DNA of 64,000 bases from contig NZ_KB912877.1 of assembly GCF_000383855.1 (NCBI RefSeq), forward strand, positions 1,687,185-1,751,184, given 5' to 3'. Below the pieces are notes generated by a model. The model did no database searches and was not told the DNA's origin. It worked only from the letters and a program-made list of their open reading frames with translations. Below, piece by piece: positions 8,241-16,577 of the stretch (the first letter of the stretch is position 1; each line of letters starts with the position of its first letter). The DNA is from Methylobacter marinus A45 (GTDB lineage Bacteria; Pseudomonadota; Gammaproteobacteria; Methylococcales; Methylomonadaceae). Both the position numbers and the translations under genes were made by a program.

Positions 8241-9375
8241 CCCGGCTTAATACATTGATTGCGCCAACAATATCAGCATTATTGGTGTAGCCACACTCAA
8301 CACAAACAAATTCTGCTTGCGTGAGTCTATTTTCTTTAGCTACATGCTGGCAACAAGGGCAGGTCTGGCTAGTATGATGCGCAGGTACTTTCAGCACCAT
8401 GCCGCCATTCCAGTTTTGTTTATATTCAAGCATTTGAAAGAACACGCCCCATCCTTGATCAAGAATCGACTTATTCAATCCTGATTTTTGAGCTATGTTT
8501 TTTCCCGGCTTGTCGATACTGCCTTTCGCTGACTTGCTCATATTTCTTACCTTCAAATCTTCAACCACTACAACCGCGTGGCTTTTGCTGATTTCAGTTG
8601 AGACCTTGTGAAGGTAATCCTTACGAGCATTGGCTATTTCTTCATGACATTTTGTGATTTTTGCTTTTGCTTTTTTCCAATTACTTGAGAATTTCTTTTT
8701 ATGTTTAAGCTTACGCTGGAGCTTGGCTGACTTTTCAGCCTTTCCCTTGAAACTGTTTAATGGCTCGAATACGACTCCGTCAGATAGTGTTGCAAATTTC
8801 TTAACACCCATATCAATACCGACTATTGATGTTGACTTGTGCGGCATATCCATTGCGTCATATTCGACCTGGATGGACGCGTACCAGTGCTTGCCTTTTT
8901 TGCTAATGGTTACGTTTTTTGGATTCCCGACTATACGACGGCTATTGCGATATTTCACAAGGCCAATCTTTGGTAGGAAAATTCGACTGTTTTCTTGATC
9001 GATCTTAAAGCCTTGCGGGAATCGGATGCTATCGGATAGCCCTTTTTTCTTGAATACCGGGCAACGTTTTAGCGGCTGGTTTTTGTCAAAACAATCCCTG
9101 AATGCTTTGTCCAGGTCTTTAAGTTTTTGCTGTAGCGCTTGCGATGGAACGTCTTTAAGGAATCCGTATTCTTCGGATTGCTTCCAGATGGTGGCCCAGA
9201 AATTAAGCTCCAGATACCACAAAATAGGCTGCTTATCATTAAGTCGATCAAGGTTCAATGCCAAAGCTTTGTTCCATGCAAAACGACATCCGCCGGCATA
9301 GTTGTTTAATTTTGCGTCAGCTTCATGGGTAAGTTTAAGCCTGAATTTGAAGGCTTTTCGTATCGTTTTATTCAT
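8116..9375 (-). CDS. tnpB: TnpB RNA-guided nuclease
   Basis: This 419-residue protein is close to typical TnpB length. The N-terminus (KAFKFRL, CRFAWNKAL) matches the family helix-turn-helix region. The split RuvC nuclease is complete: first Asp in IVGIDMGVKKFATL, Glu in VVVEDLKVRNM, and last Asp in NADIVGAINVL. A zinc ribbon CPCC...CVECG lies between the last two. In characterised IS605 members TnpB is guided by an RNA transcribed from the element's right end and cuts the empty donor site so that the element is retained. The C-terminal tail after the zinc ribbon is long and basic. Confidence 0.92.
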   Translation of the reverse strand: MNKTIRKAFKFRLKLTHEADAKLNNYAGGCRFAWNKALALNLDRLNDKQPILWYLELNFWATIWKQSEEYGFLKDVPSQALQQKLKDLDKAFRDCFDKNQPLKRCPVFKKKGLSDSIRFPQGFKIDQENSRIFLPKIGLVKYRNSRRIVGNPKNVTISKKGKHWYASIQVEYDAMDMPHKSTSIVGIDMGVKKFATLSDGVVFEPLNSFKGKAEKSAKLQRKLKHKKKFSSNWKKAKAKITKCHEEIANARKDYLHKVSTEISKSHAVVVVEDLKVRNMSKSAKGSIDKPGKNIAQKSGLNKSILDQGWGVFFQMLEYKQNWNGGMVLKVPAHHTSQTCPCCQHVAKENRLTQAEFVCVECGYTNNADIVGAINVLSRGHRQLACQASGAVMPPATGTSDKRRRKVTSEKSGITASLGR

Positions 9376-9417
9376 GATACGATAGTATTTATTTTAACTT
9401 GGTCTGTCAAAGTGTTT

Positions 9418-9810
9418 ATGGACGTAAGAGCGGGTCGTCATTGCGTTTTCATGTTGCATGTTCACTTGGTCTTTGTGACTAAATACCGCAAGGCTGCATT
9501 TACAGACGCTATGCTCACCTCGCTTAAAAATTATTTTGAAAAGGTTTGCGACGACTTTGAGTGCTCTATTGAAGAGTTCAATGGCGAAAAAGATCATGTC
9601 CATTTGCTAATCTATTACCCACCCAAGGTTTCAATATCAAAACTGGTTAATAGCTTGAAGGGGGTATCGAGCCGTATGCTTAGAAAAGATTATGCTAATG
9701 AATTAAACCGGATTTACTGGAAAGGTGTTTTGTGGAGTCCAAGCTATTTTGCTGGTTCCGTTGGTGGAGCGCCGCTATCCGTCCTAAAACAGTATATCGA
9801 GCAGCAGTAA
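9418..9810 (+). CDS. tnpA: IS200/IS605 Y1 transposase TnpA
   Basis: This 130-residue HUH single-strand transposase has the His-hydrophobic-His motif in DHVHLLIYYPP and the catalytic tyrosine near the C-terminus (LKQYIEQQ). The early VFVTKYRK and the later YWKGVLWSPSYFAGSVGG blocks are family hallmarks. The start is placed at MDVRAGRH (9418), which gives the usual family length; an open frame extends upstream to 9325 but would overlap tnpB's start. It acts as a dimer that excises and integrates the element through hairpin ends. Confidence 0.9.
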   Translation: MDVRAGRHCVFMLHVHLVFVTKYRKAAFTDAMLTSLKNYFEKVCDDFECSIEEFNGEKDHVHLLIYYPPKVSISKLVNSLKGVSSRMLRKDYANELNRIYWKGVLWSPSYFAGSVGGAPLSVLKQYIEQQ

Positions 9811-9883
9811 CGCCCCGTTTGATTGGCTATCACCAATGCGCCGCTACATCACCCACGTAAAGGAAGGTGTCTTGCGGCGCATT

Positions 9884-10215
9884 TAGATAAAAAGCAAGCC
9901 ATCGATAAAAAAGCAAACCCCACGCCAGAGCAAAAAACAGCCAATTCTTCAATAAGTTACGCTAAAAATCATCGATAGCGGAAACCGTTGCTGTCAAATT
10001 CCTCGACAGTTTTCCATATTCATCCCGGCCAAGCCGGCGGCAGGCCGGGACTGTTCCACATCCATTCTCAACAAACACTCAAAAGGCATTACCGGGCGTG
10101 GGCTTTTCACTAAAATGGATCAGGCTAGGTTTCTTGAATTGCTGAAGAACAATTCCCGCCGGACAGACGCCGGCGGGTTCATCAATCATGCTTCATCACA
10201 GAAAAGAGGTCTGCC
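9884..10215. other. Intergenic region without recognisable gene
   Basis: About 330 bp between the insertion element and the next gene. It holds no supported coding sequence or repeat. The ribosome-binding site AGAGGT for the following gene is at its end. Confidence 0.5.
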
Positions 10216-10851
10216 ATGTCTATGAAACGAATTTGCTTGCATGTTGCATTCATCCTGATGCTCAACCCGTTTTCCGGTTCCGCATGGTCCGCCGAGCCGG
10301 ACTGGCAAGTTGATCATGTCTTGCCCTTCTCTTTCCTGTTCGGCACCCACATCGACAGCCATCAGCAAAGCCAGTTGCTGCATAACGGCGATATCTATGG
10401 CTTCCTGTACATCACTTATACCGGCGAGGTCACGCCCGAAGGCTATCCCGTGGCACGGCATTGTGGTGATGATACACCGGCCAATGCGTGCGTAATCGGC
10501 TGGTTCCTGAACGGCAAGCCAGGCAAGGCCACGTTTCTCTACCATAACATGGACCACCCGGTCTGGCTGGTAGACAGCCGCAACGATATCCCGCAACCGG
10601 GCAGTCATGCTTTTTTCCACTGGATCACGGACCAGAGCACCGATCCACGCCCGGTTACGGATGCTCGCTGCAATGCGGCGATGCCTCCAGAACTCGAGCC
10701 GGGAGCCGTCTGCCCCGGCTATTTTATTGAGCTCCGGGCGTTAAAACGATTTGCCTTCGAGCATGGCGGCGAGCGTATCCTGGTCGATCCGGGCATCGAT
10801 ATCTCGACCCATCTGAATATCGTCGCCAGTACGTCGAGTGACGGCGGATAG
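10216..10851 (+). CDS. Exported hypothetical protein
   Basis: The 211-residue product starts with a signal peptide (MKRICLHVAFILML, cleavage after AWSA). The mature protein has cysteines at CGDDTPANAC and at positions near CNAAMPPELEPGAVC, which could form two disulfides in the periplasm, and no heme motif or membrane segment. I do not recognise the family. It lies 119 bp upstream of the diheme peroxidase on the same strand, so co-transcription is possible but not shown. Confidence 0.65.
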   Translation: MSMKRICLHVAFILMLNPFSGSAWSAEPDWQVDHVLPFSFLFGTHIDSHQQSQLLHNGDIYGFLYITYTGEVTPEGYPVARHCGDDTPANACVIGWFLNGKPGKATFLYHNMDHPVWLVDSRNDIPQPGSHAFFHWITDQSTDPRPVTDARCNAAMPPELEPGAVCPGYFIELRALKRFAFEHGGERILVDPGIDISTHLNIVASTSSDGG

Positions 10852-10970
10852 GGTGATGACTAAACGCAGCTAGCCTGGGCCAGACGGTCATCGGCTTTAT
10901 CGTGTTGCCTTCTGAACCGTCGCCGCGAGAATCGATCAAACAATTTGTCCTCAACGCAGAAGAGAGCATT

Positions 10971-12005
10971 ATGAAACTACTCAAAGGCGCAGCCTTAATT
11001 CTTGTTGGTCTCGGCACCCATGCCCTGGCGGCAGAGGATCTGGTCAAGAAAGCGGCCGATGCGGGCCTTAAGCCAATCTCACAGAAGCATGCCGAACTCT
11101 TAAAGCTGATCGACAACCCCGACAACCCGATTACCAAGGACAAGCTTGAACTGGGGAATAAGCTCTATTTCGATCCCAGGCTCTCCAAGAGCAGCCTGAT
11201 CAGCTGCAATACCTGCCACAACCTGGCCCTGGGCGGCGTTGACGGCATCCCTACCGCCATCGGCCATAGATGGGAGCACAACCCCCATCACCTCAACTCG
11301 CCGACCGTCTATAACTCGGCCTTCAACGTCAAGCAGTTCTGGGACGGCAGAAGCCCCGACCTCGAGGACCAGGCGACCGGCCCCATCGAGGCCGGACCGG
11401 AAATGGCCATGCCCACAGGGCTGGCCATAGAGCGCATTTCCTCTCTCCCCGAGTATGTGGACAGCTTCCAGAGGATCTTCCCCGACCAGCAAGATCCGGT
11501 GACGCTGAAGAATATCGGCAAGGTGATCGGCGCCTTTGAACGCATGCTGGTCACGCCTTCCCGGTTTGACGCCTTCATGCACGGCCACAATGAAGCATTA
11601 ACGGCCAAAGAGAAAGAAGGGCTTAAAACCTTCATCGATAAAGGCTGTACCTCGTGCCACAACGGCGTGGGCATAGGCGGCGCCTCCATGCAGAAATTTC
11701 CTACCGTCAAACCCTACAAATATGCCGATTTGGGCGATTTCAAAGGGGATGCCGACGGGATGGTCAAAGTGCCGTTGCTCAGAAACATCGCCGAAACCGC
11801 CCCTTATTTTCATAACGGCGCGGTATGGGACCTGAACGAAGCGGTCAAAATCATGGGAGAAACCCAGCTGGGCATCACCCTGACCGACCAAGAGGCAAAC
11901 AGCATCGTCGCCTTTCTGCACAGTCTGACCGGCAAGAAGCCTGACGTGCATTACCCGATGCTGCCCGCATCCACCGAAAAAACGCCAAAACCCCAGGATG
12001 ACTGA
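10971..12005 (+). CDS. Diheme cytochrome c peroxidase
   Basis: The 344-residue protein has a signal peptide (MKLLKGAALILVGLGTHALA) and two c-type heme sites, CNTCH and CTSCH, separated by about 150 residues as in the CcpA/MauG family. Family segments KLELGNKLYFDPRLS, NSPTVYNSAFN, FWDGRSPDLEDQA and KVPLLRNIAETAPYFHNG are present. In the periplasm these enzymes reduce hydrogen peroxide with electrons from a small cytochrome or azurin. Start at 10971 follows AGAAGAGAGCATT and gives a proper signal peptide; the frame is open from 10902. A MITE follows the gene. Confidence 0.92.
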   Translation: MKLLKGAALILVGLGTHALAAEDLVKKAADAGLKPISQKHAELLKLIDNPDNPITKDKLELGNKLYFDPRLSKSSLISCNTCHNLALGGVDGIPTAIGHRWEHNPHHLNSPTVYNSAFNVKQFWDGRSPDLEDQATGPIEAGPEMAMPTGLAIERISSLPEYVDSFQRIFPDQQDPVTLKNIGKVIGAFERMLVTPSRFDAFMHGHNEALTAKEKEGLKTFIDKGCTSCHNGVGIGGASMQKFPTVKPYKYADLGDFKGDADGMVKVPLLRNIAETAPYFHNGAVWDLNEAVKIMGETQLGITLTDQEANSIVAFLHSLTGKKPDVHYPMLPASTEKTPKPQDD

Positions 12006-12130
12006 GGCCGGATAGAGAAACGGGCTTTAGCCGGAGCCGGCTAGCGCAATCAGCCGTTATCTGAAAACAACGGCTGTTGTAAAAATTGACTATTGTTATT
12101 GACAGGCCTGCCTGAAAAAATACAGTAGGG

Positions 12131-12308
12131 TACCAGACTGTGAAAGAATTAGTGAAAAGCGTCATAAAAAAGCCTTATTCACCACGAAGATCACGAAGGA
12201 CACGAAGGACACGAAGAAAAAATATAATTAATCAATAACTTAAAACTTCGTGTGCTTCGTGTCCTTCGTGGTTAAATCTTTTAAATTGAATACTTTCACA
12301 GTCTCGTA
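12131..12308. repeat. CACGAAG-type palindromic MITE, copy A
   Basis: The ends are inverted, GAGACTGTGAAAG-like (12134-12147) and CTTTCACAGTCTCGTA (12293-12308), and flanking GTAGGGTAC/GTACCCTAC extends the symmetry. The interior has arms of repeated 9-mers (CACGAAGGA) that pair with TTCGTGTCCTTCGTG. Copies B (25050) and C (28535) share the whole plan. Copy A has one extra 9-bp unit in its left arm. It lies between the 3' ends of two convergent genes. Confidence 0.8.
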
Positions 12309-12345
12309 CCCTACCGGATTTATGAAAACCTCTGGCGGCATAGCG

Positions 12346-12933
12346 CTACATGCGCCGCTTGATCGATATCGCCCCGCGTATGTCGCCGACCTTGTAACCG
12401 GTCGCCTTGTCTTCCGGATATTCCTCCGCCAATACCGCTTTCACGCCTGCCGGTATATCGTTCGATGTCCCGTGGCATTGCAGGCACATCGGCTGGGTCG
12501 GTATCGCTTTCATGTAGCGGAACCAGCGCCCGTCGGGATCGTCAACGATGGCGATCTTTTCTATATCGGCGGCCGGCTTGCCATCGTGGAAGTCTCTGTC
12601 GAAATCCTCCAGCACCTGGCGTTCCCACTGATCCGGCAACCCTATCAACGGATTGCGGTTTTTCAGGGACACACGTTTGACCACCCGGCCGTCTTTCGAA
12701 TAACCGGCCGCCATCGCCGGTGCAATGCGCTTGCAGACGCTGATCGCACTTTCCGGACTGCCGGCTTCCAGTTGCTTTTTCAACGTGCCGCCCAAGGTCT
12801 GCATGAACTCTTTTGCGATGTTGCGGCTTTCCTCCAGATAGCGCAGCTGATCCGTTCCGCTGCCCGCAGGGCCGGCAAGCGAAGACGCCGAAGCGATGAA
12901 AATCAAAAGGCTTTTGGCCATGAATTTTGGCAT
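12346..12933 (-). CDS. Heme-binding DUF3365 (Tll0287-like) protein
   Basis: Start at 12933 is set by AGGAGAAGAAA before ATG. The 195-residue protein has a signal peptide (KSLLIFIASASSLA) and the DUF3365 domain: AISVCKRIAP, VSLKNRNP, the ALL-helical middle and a single CLQCH heme c motif near residue 150. Related domains occur as sensor modules of histidine kinases and as stand-alone periplasmic c-type cytochromes; here it is stand-alone. A role in redox sensing or electron transfer is inferred. It is 74 bp downstream of the BASS transporter on the same strand. Confidence 0.82.
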   Translation of the reverse strand: MPKFMAKSLLIFIASASSLAGPAGSGTDQLRYLEESRNIAKEFMQTLGGTLKKQLEAGSPESAISVCKRIAPAMAAGYSKDGRVVKRVSLKNRNPLIGLPDQWERQVLEDFDRDFHDGKPAADIEKIAIVDDPDGRWFRYMKAIPTQPMCLQCHGTSNDIPAGVKAVLAEEYPEDKATGYKVGDIRGAISIKRRM

Positions 12934-13007
12934 TTTCTTCTCCTGAATAGTGAAGGATTCATCATAACTCTGCTTACCGGCCGCTTGGATGCGCTGAATC
13001 AACCGCC

Positions 13008-14018
13008 TCATTCCGCAGACCGTTTGGACAGCTCAGCCGCTATTTCATCACGTTTTTCACCCGTATCCGGTTCAGTGTTCAATGCGGACCGTTCGGCCGA
13101 CTTCAGACGCCACCAGGCGGCAAACAGGCTGCCGATGATCGAGTGAAAACTGGCCGAAATCGCCGACGGAACCGGCGCCAGCGCCATCTGCGCAAAACTG
13201 GACCTGGCCAGCACCGCGCCCAATCCGGAGTTCTGCATGCCGACTTCGATGGAGATCGTGCGGCAGACCCGTTCTTCCAGCTTCAACAGCCGCGCCATCA
13301 CGTAACCGAGCGTAAAGCCGCCCAGATGCAGCAGTGCCACCGCGCTCAGCAGCGGCAGCGCGGAATCCCTGATCGTGCCGGCATTCGCGCCGATGATGCT
13401 GGCGCAGATCAGCGCGATGACGATCACCGAAACAAGGGGCGCGACAGGCATCACGGCCTGCACCAGACGGGGCGTATACCGGTTCAGCAGCATGCCCAGC
13501 GTCACCGGCAGAACCACAACCTGCAGGGTATTGAAAAACAGGCTCCAGGCATCGACCGGGACATAGGCGCCGGCCAGCCATCGGGTCAGCAGCGGCGTCA
13601 TGATTACAGCCGCAAACGTGGAGCACATGGTCATCAGCACCGATAAGGCGACATCGGCGCGGGCAATATAGCTGACTACATTGGATGCGGTGCCGCCGGG
13701 GCAACAGGCCACCAGAATCAGCCCGACCGCCAGCTGGGTCTCTAGCGCAAAGGCCGAAGCGATCGCCCAGCCCAGCAAGGGCATCACGGCAAATTGCGCG
13801 GCAATGCCGATCAAGACCGGCCGGGCAGAGCGCGTTACCCGGTGGAAATCCTCAAAGCTCAGCGTTATGCCCATGCCGATCATAATGACCGCCAGACCCC
13901 AGACGATCATCGACCCACTGAACCAGGTAAACCAGGCGGGAAAAAACAGCGCCAAACCGCTGAAGATCAGCACCCAGAACGGAAAAAGATTGGCCAGCAG
14001 GTTGAATAAACGACTCAC
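13008..14018 (-). CDS. Bile acid:sodium symporter (BASS) family transporter
   Basis: The 336-residue protein is highly hydrophobic with about nine to ten membrane helices. Conserved BASS motifs are visible: CCPGGTASNVVSYIARADVALSV and the sodium-site segment SIEVGMQNSGLGAVLA. The frame starts with GTG at 14018. Family members import organic anions (bile acids, pyruvate, pantothenate or other acids) with sodium; the substrate here is unknown. The C-terminal ~35 residues are charged and probably cytoplasmic. Confidence 0.88.
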   Translation of the reverse strand: MSRLFNLLANLFPFWVLIFSGLALFFPAWFTWFSGSMIVWGLAVIMIGMGITLSFEDFHRVTRSARPVLIGIAAQFAVMPLLGWAIASAFALETQLAVGLILVACCPGGTASNVVSYIARADVALSVLMTMCSTFAAVIMTPLLTRWLAGAYVPVDAWSLFFNTLQVVVLPVTLGMLLNRYTPRLVQAVMPVAPLVSVIVIALICASIIGANAGTIRDSALPLLSAVALLHLGGFTLGYVMARLLKLEERVCRTISIEVGMQNSGLGAVLARSSFAQMALAPVPSAISASFHSIIGSLFAAWWRLKSAERSALNTEPDTGEKRDEIAAELSKRSAE

Positions 14019-14052
14019 GATATTGCTCTATCCAGACAAAACGGCGATTGTA

Positions 14053-14448
14053 TCACCGCCCCGGCTGCCATTCCGCATAAGCCGGAATAGCCTCGTATTC
14101 GAGCCACGGCACGTCATGCGATGTCCAGATGTGCATGACGGGCCTGACGCCCGGGTCTTCGTCGAGGGTCGCGAGACGAACGATGACGTGAGGCTGGCCC
14201 GTGCGTTCGGCGACCAGATGCGAGCCGCACACGGAACAGAAATGGCGCAGCTTGCCCGGGGACGACTCGAACGATGACAGCCTGTCCTCGCCCCGCAGCC
14301 ACCGGAAGTGCTCGCGCATGACGCCGGCGGTGGCGGCAAACGGCGCCGCATGCGCCTTTTTGCAGGTTCGGCAATGGCAGTGGCCGGCCGGCATGTCAAT
14401 GCTGTCGATTTCGTACGCAATGGCCCCGCATAAACAACTACCTTTCAT
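14053..14448 (-). CDS. GFA-family (glutathione-dependent formaldehyde-activating-like) protein
   Basis: The 131-residue protein has the GFA/CENP-V zinc fold: CLCGAIAYEI, GHCHCRTCKKAHAAPF and FCSVCGSHL provide the zinc cysteines, and ATLDEDPGVRPVMHIW is the usual C-terminal block. Start follows GAGGAAGGGGAAA. The founding member was proposed to combine formaldehyde with glutathione, but most homologues have no proven activity. A link to one-carbon metabolism would suit a methylotroph but is only suggestive. Confidence 0.88.
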   Translation of the reverse strand: MKGSCLCGAIAYEIDSIDMPAGHCHCRTCKKAHAAPFAATAGVMREHFRWLRGEDRLSSFESSPGKLRHFCSVCGSHLVAERTGQPHVIVRLATLDEDPGVRPVMHIWTSHDVPWLEYEAIPAYAEWQPGR

Positions 14449-14598
14449 TTTCCCCTTCCTCGCTACCGATAATGGTAGCCTCTGACACGATAAGATGGAT
14501 TGGTTGATCAGGCTGTTATCGACAAAAGGAAGCGCATCGATTCCGATTGATGCGCTTCACTGCATTCGGCACATCCTATCTGGCTGCCGGTTATGGCG

Positions 14599-15057
14599 TT
14601 ATTGTGCTGGAATCGCATAGTGATAGACAAAAAACTGTTCGTCGCGCCGCCAACCGGCCGATTGATACAGCGCTTGCGCCGTCTCGTTGCCGACTGCCGT
14701 CGACAACGAAAGGCGCACCGCCCCCAATGATTCGCCGAACTCCACGGCCGCCGCCAGCAACAGCGAGCCGATGCCCTTCCGTCGACAGTTCTCGCGCACG
14801 AAAAGATCGTTGAGCACGAAGGTTCTGGCCAGCGAGACCGACGAAAAGCCCGGATAAAGCTGGGCAAAGCCGACAGGCACGTTCGCGTCATGGGCAATGA
14901 ACACGACCGACTCGCCATGATTGAAGCGGGCCAATAAAAACTCGCGGGCGGCGCGAACATCGCTTTCGCGTCCATAGAACTGCCGATAGCCGTCAAACAA
15001 GGGCGCAAGCGCGTCGATATCCGACACCACAGCCTGGCGAATTGAAAAAGTATTCAT
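14599..15057 (-). CDS. GNAT-family N-acetyltransferase
   Basis: The 152-residue protein carries the acetyl-CoA binding signature (R-x-x-G-x-G/A) in ENCRRKGIGSLLLAAAVEF. The preceding strand is FVLNDLFV, and the end has the usual NETAQALYQSAGW segment. It transfers an acetyl group to an amine; the acceptor is unknown. Start follows ACAGGAGAGTT. It is a stand-alone gene, with small palindromes on both sides. Confidence 0.9.
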   Translation of the reverse strand: MNTFSIRQAVVSDIDALAPLFDGYRQFYGRESDVRAAREFLLARFNHGESVVFIAHDANVPVGFAQLYPGFSSVSLARTFVLNDLFVRENCRRKGIGSLLLAAAVEFGESLGAVRLSLSTAVGNETAQALYQSAGWRRDEQFFVYHYAIPAQ

Positions 15058-15244
15058 AACTCTCCTGTTTATGATTGTTCAATGAAAATACCGATGGCGT
15101 TTCAAAGCGCCGTGCGCGCAGGCTGCCGCTGATGGCCAGTATGCTTGTCATTCGCAATGATTGCCCCCTGGGGTTGTATCGGACATGATTTTTATGCCGA
15201 ATGGTAAAAGAACGGTCACCTGATTGTCATCATTGACGGCCCCG

Positions 15245-15643
15245 TTAAATAAAACGAATATTCGGCTCGCCCTGAGCCAGCAGCCAGCCGCTCAAGCCGA
15301 AAGAAGCGGACAGTTCCCAGCACTGCACGTGCTTGCTCTCGAGATAGGCGAGCGTTGCCGCCATGGAGCCCTGCCAGAACAAAGGCCAGCCCCACTGCCG
15401 TTGTTGTTTGAAGAACCGTGCGTTTTTGACCAGGAAAGGCTTGAGCGGTACGACTTTAATGTCACTGACGATATTTTCACCCATGTCACGTTCAAAATGA
15501 TAACCCTCGACACCGCTGAATGCCACATTGACCCGGGAAATATCTGTTTTTGTTTCGGACGCCCAAAGCATCTGGAAAATGATTTGCTTGTTTTCACCGT
15601 CAACGGTGTAACCAATCAGTTGATAATCGTGCCAAGAGCCCAT
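15245..15643 (-). CDS. Conserved-looking hypothetical protein
   Basis: This 132-residue protein has no signal peptide. The middle is strand-rich (YQLIGYTVDGENKQIIFQML, VNVAFSGVEGYHF), followed by a Trp-rich helical end. I do not recognise the family. Codon use matches neighbours and the frame lacks the palindromic character of spurious frames, which supports it as a real gene. No clear ribosome-binding site is seen. Confidence 0.55.
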   Translation of the reverse strand: MGSWHDYQLIGYTVDGENKQIIFQMLWASETKTDISRVNVAFSGVEGYHFERDMGENIVSDIKVVPLKPFLVKNARFFKQQRQWGWPLFWQGSMAATLAYLESKHVQCWELSASFGLSGWLLAQGEPNIRFI

Positions 15644-16577
15644 GAGTGAAGTCTAGTTAGTCATTGTAGAGTTTTCGTATGCCGTCTAATTTATTCAGGT
15701 TTTTAATATCAGTAAAAAGCGGTCCATGAATTTGCCGATCATTGATCATCCCATTCCGATATCAGTACATCGATTAATTTAATTGATGCATCTCAACCAC
15801 GGATGCCCATCAAACCCGCCTCCAAGCTTTGCACGGCATAACTGTTGGGTGATCATTCTAACAGTCAGGATGCGCAACAAATGCTTGTTTAACCATTCGG
15901 CCGGTGATAGAGTCCGCTCCGAATTGTACACCGGCTGGATATTAAAACATGGCGCGTGTTCGAAAATTTAGCGATTAAATTCGATATCGGTACAGGTATT
16001 TCAGCAAATGAATTTACTAAAAGAATACTGCCTTTGTGGTTCAGTGCCGTGCGACATTAAAGGCCAGCCGCACCTGTCATGTTCATGCCAGTGCTGAGAA
16101 TGTCAATAAACACTGGCTCTGGCCACTCGGCTGAATGTATAGTGCGCGGTGAATGCCTCATGCCATCGGGCGAATTAAAAATACCATGAAATGAAATCGG
16201 ATAACGGCAACACCATCGGCAGCGAATTTTACCCCGAATGGGAAACCTCCGTTTTTAAAAGGTCTTCCGGGTATCCCGGCCGACTCTTTATTTCATACGA
16301 CCACATTAGAAAATACGGCCCTATTCAGGCTTCAAAAGGTATCTTGGACGTCCAGCCGCCAGCCCGGAGGGTTGTCGATCCCCAACATGAAATTAAGCCG
16401 AATGCATGACCGAGCGCGTTTGCCGCAACAAACATCAGGCCGGTTGCCGCCACTGATACCCAGTAAGTTACTGGCTTGCATAGAAGAACTTACTTTTAAC
16501 AATCCGAATCTGATTCAAGAGAAATGAAATCGAATTCAGACTGATGCCGACATGATCCGACGATCTTTGCTTTTTTA
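15644..16577. other. Long intergenic region without recognisable gene
   Basis: About 930 bp. Two short open frames (15783-15971, 16191-16409) have no ribosome-binding site or family signal and are not called. No terminal inverted repeats of the families seen elsewhere were found. It may hold the promoter of the downstream kinase. Confidence 0.4.

Larger units (their letters stand above)
8111..9883. mobile_element. IS200/IS605-family element with divergent tnpA and tnpB
   Basis: The element carries tnpB leftward and tnpA rightward from a 42-bp divergent centre. The right end, at tnpB, has the hairpin TCACCGCC-CTAAAGA-GGCGGTGA (8116-8138) that overlaps the tnpB stop codon, as is typical for the family. 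The other end, beyond tnpA, holds a 10-bp inverted repeat AATGCGCCGC / GCGGCGCATT (9835-9844, 9874-9883) and a smaller ATTGG/CCAAT hairpin at 9822-9837. Exact cleavage sites cannot be fixed by eye; such elements leave no target duplication. Both genes look intact. Confidence 0.75.

Noticed and set aside
12131..12308. Tandem CACGAAG units considered as a CRISPR array
   Set aside because: Units are 9 bp without spacers and form palindromic arms, so this is a MITE.
12250..13146. Plus-strand open frame of 298 codons
   Set aside because: Antisense of the DUF3365 gene with its RBS and signal peptide, and starts inside a MITE.
15783..16409. Two short frames in the long gap before the hybrid kinase
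   Set aside because: No ribosome-binding site, no recognisable domain and no extended similarity in style to the neighbours.
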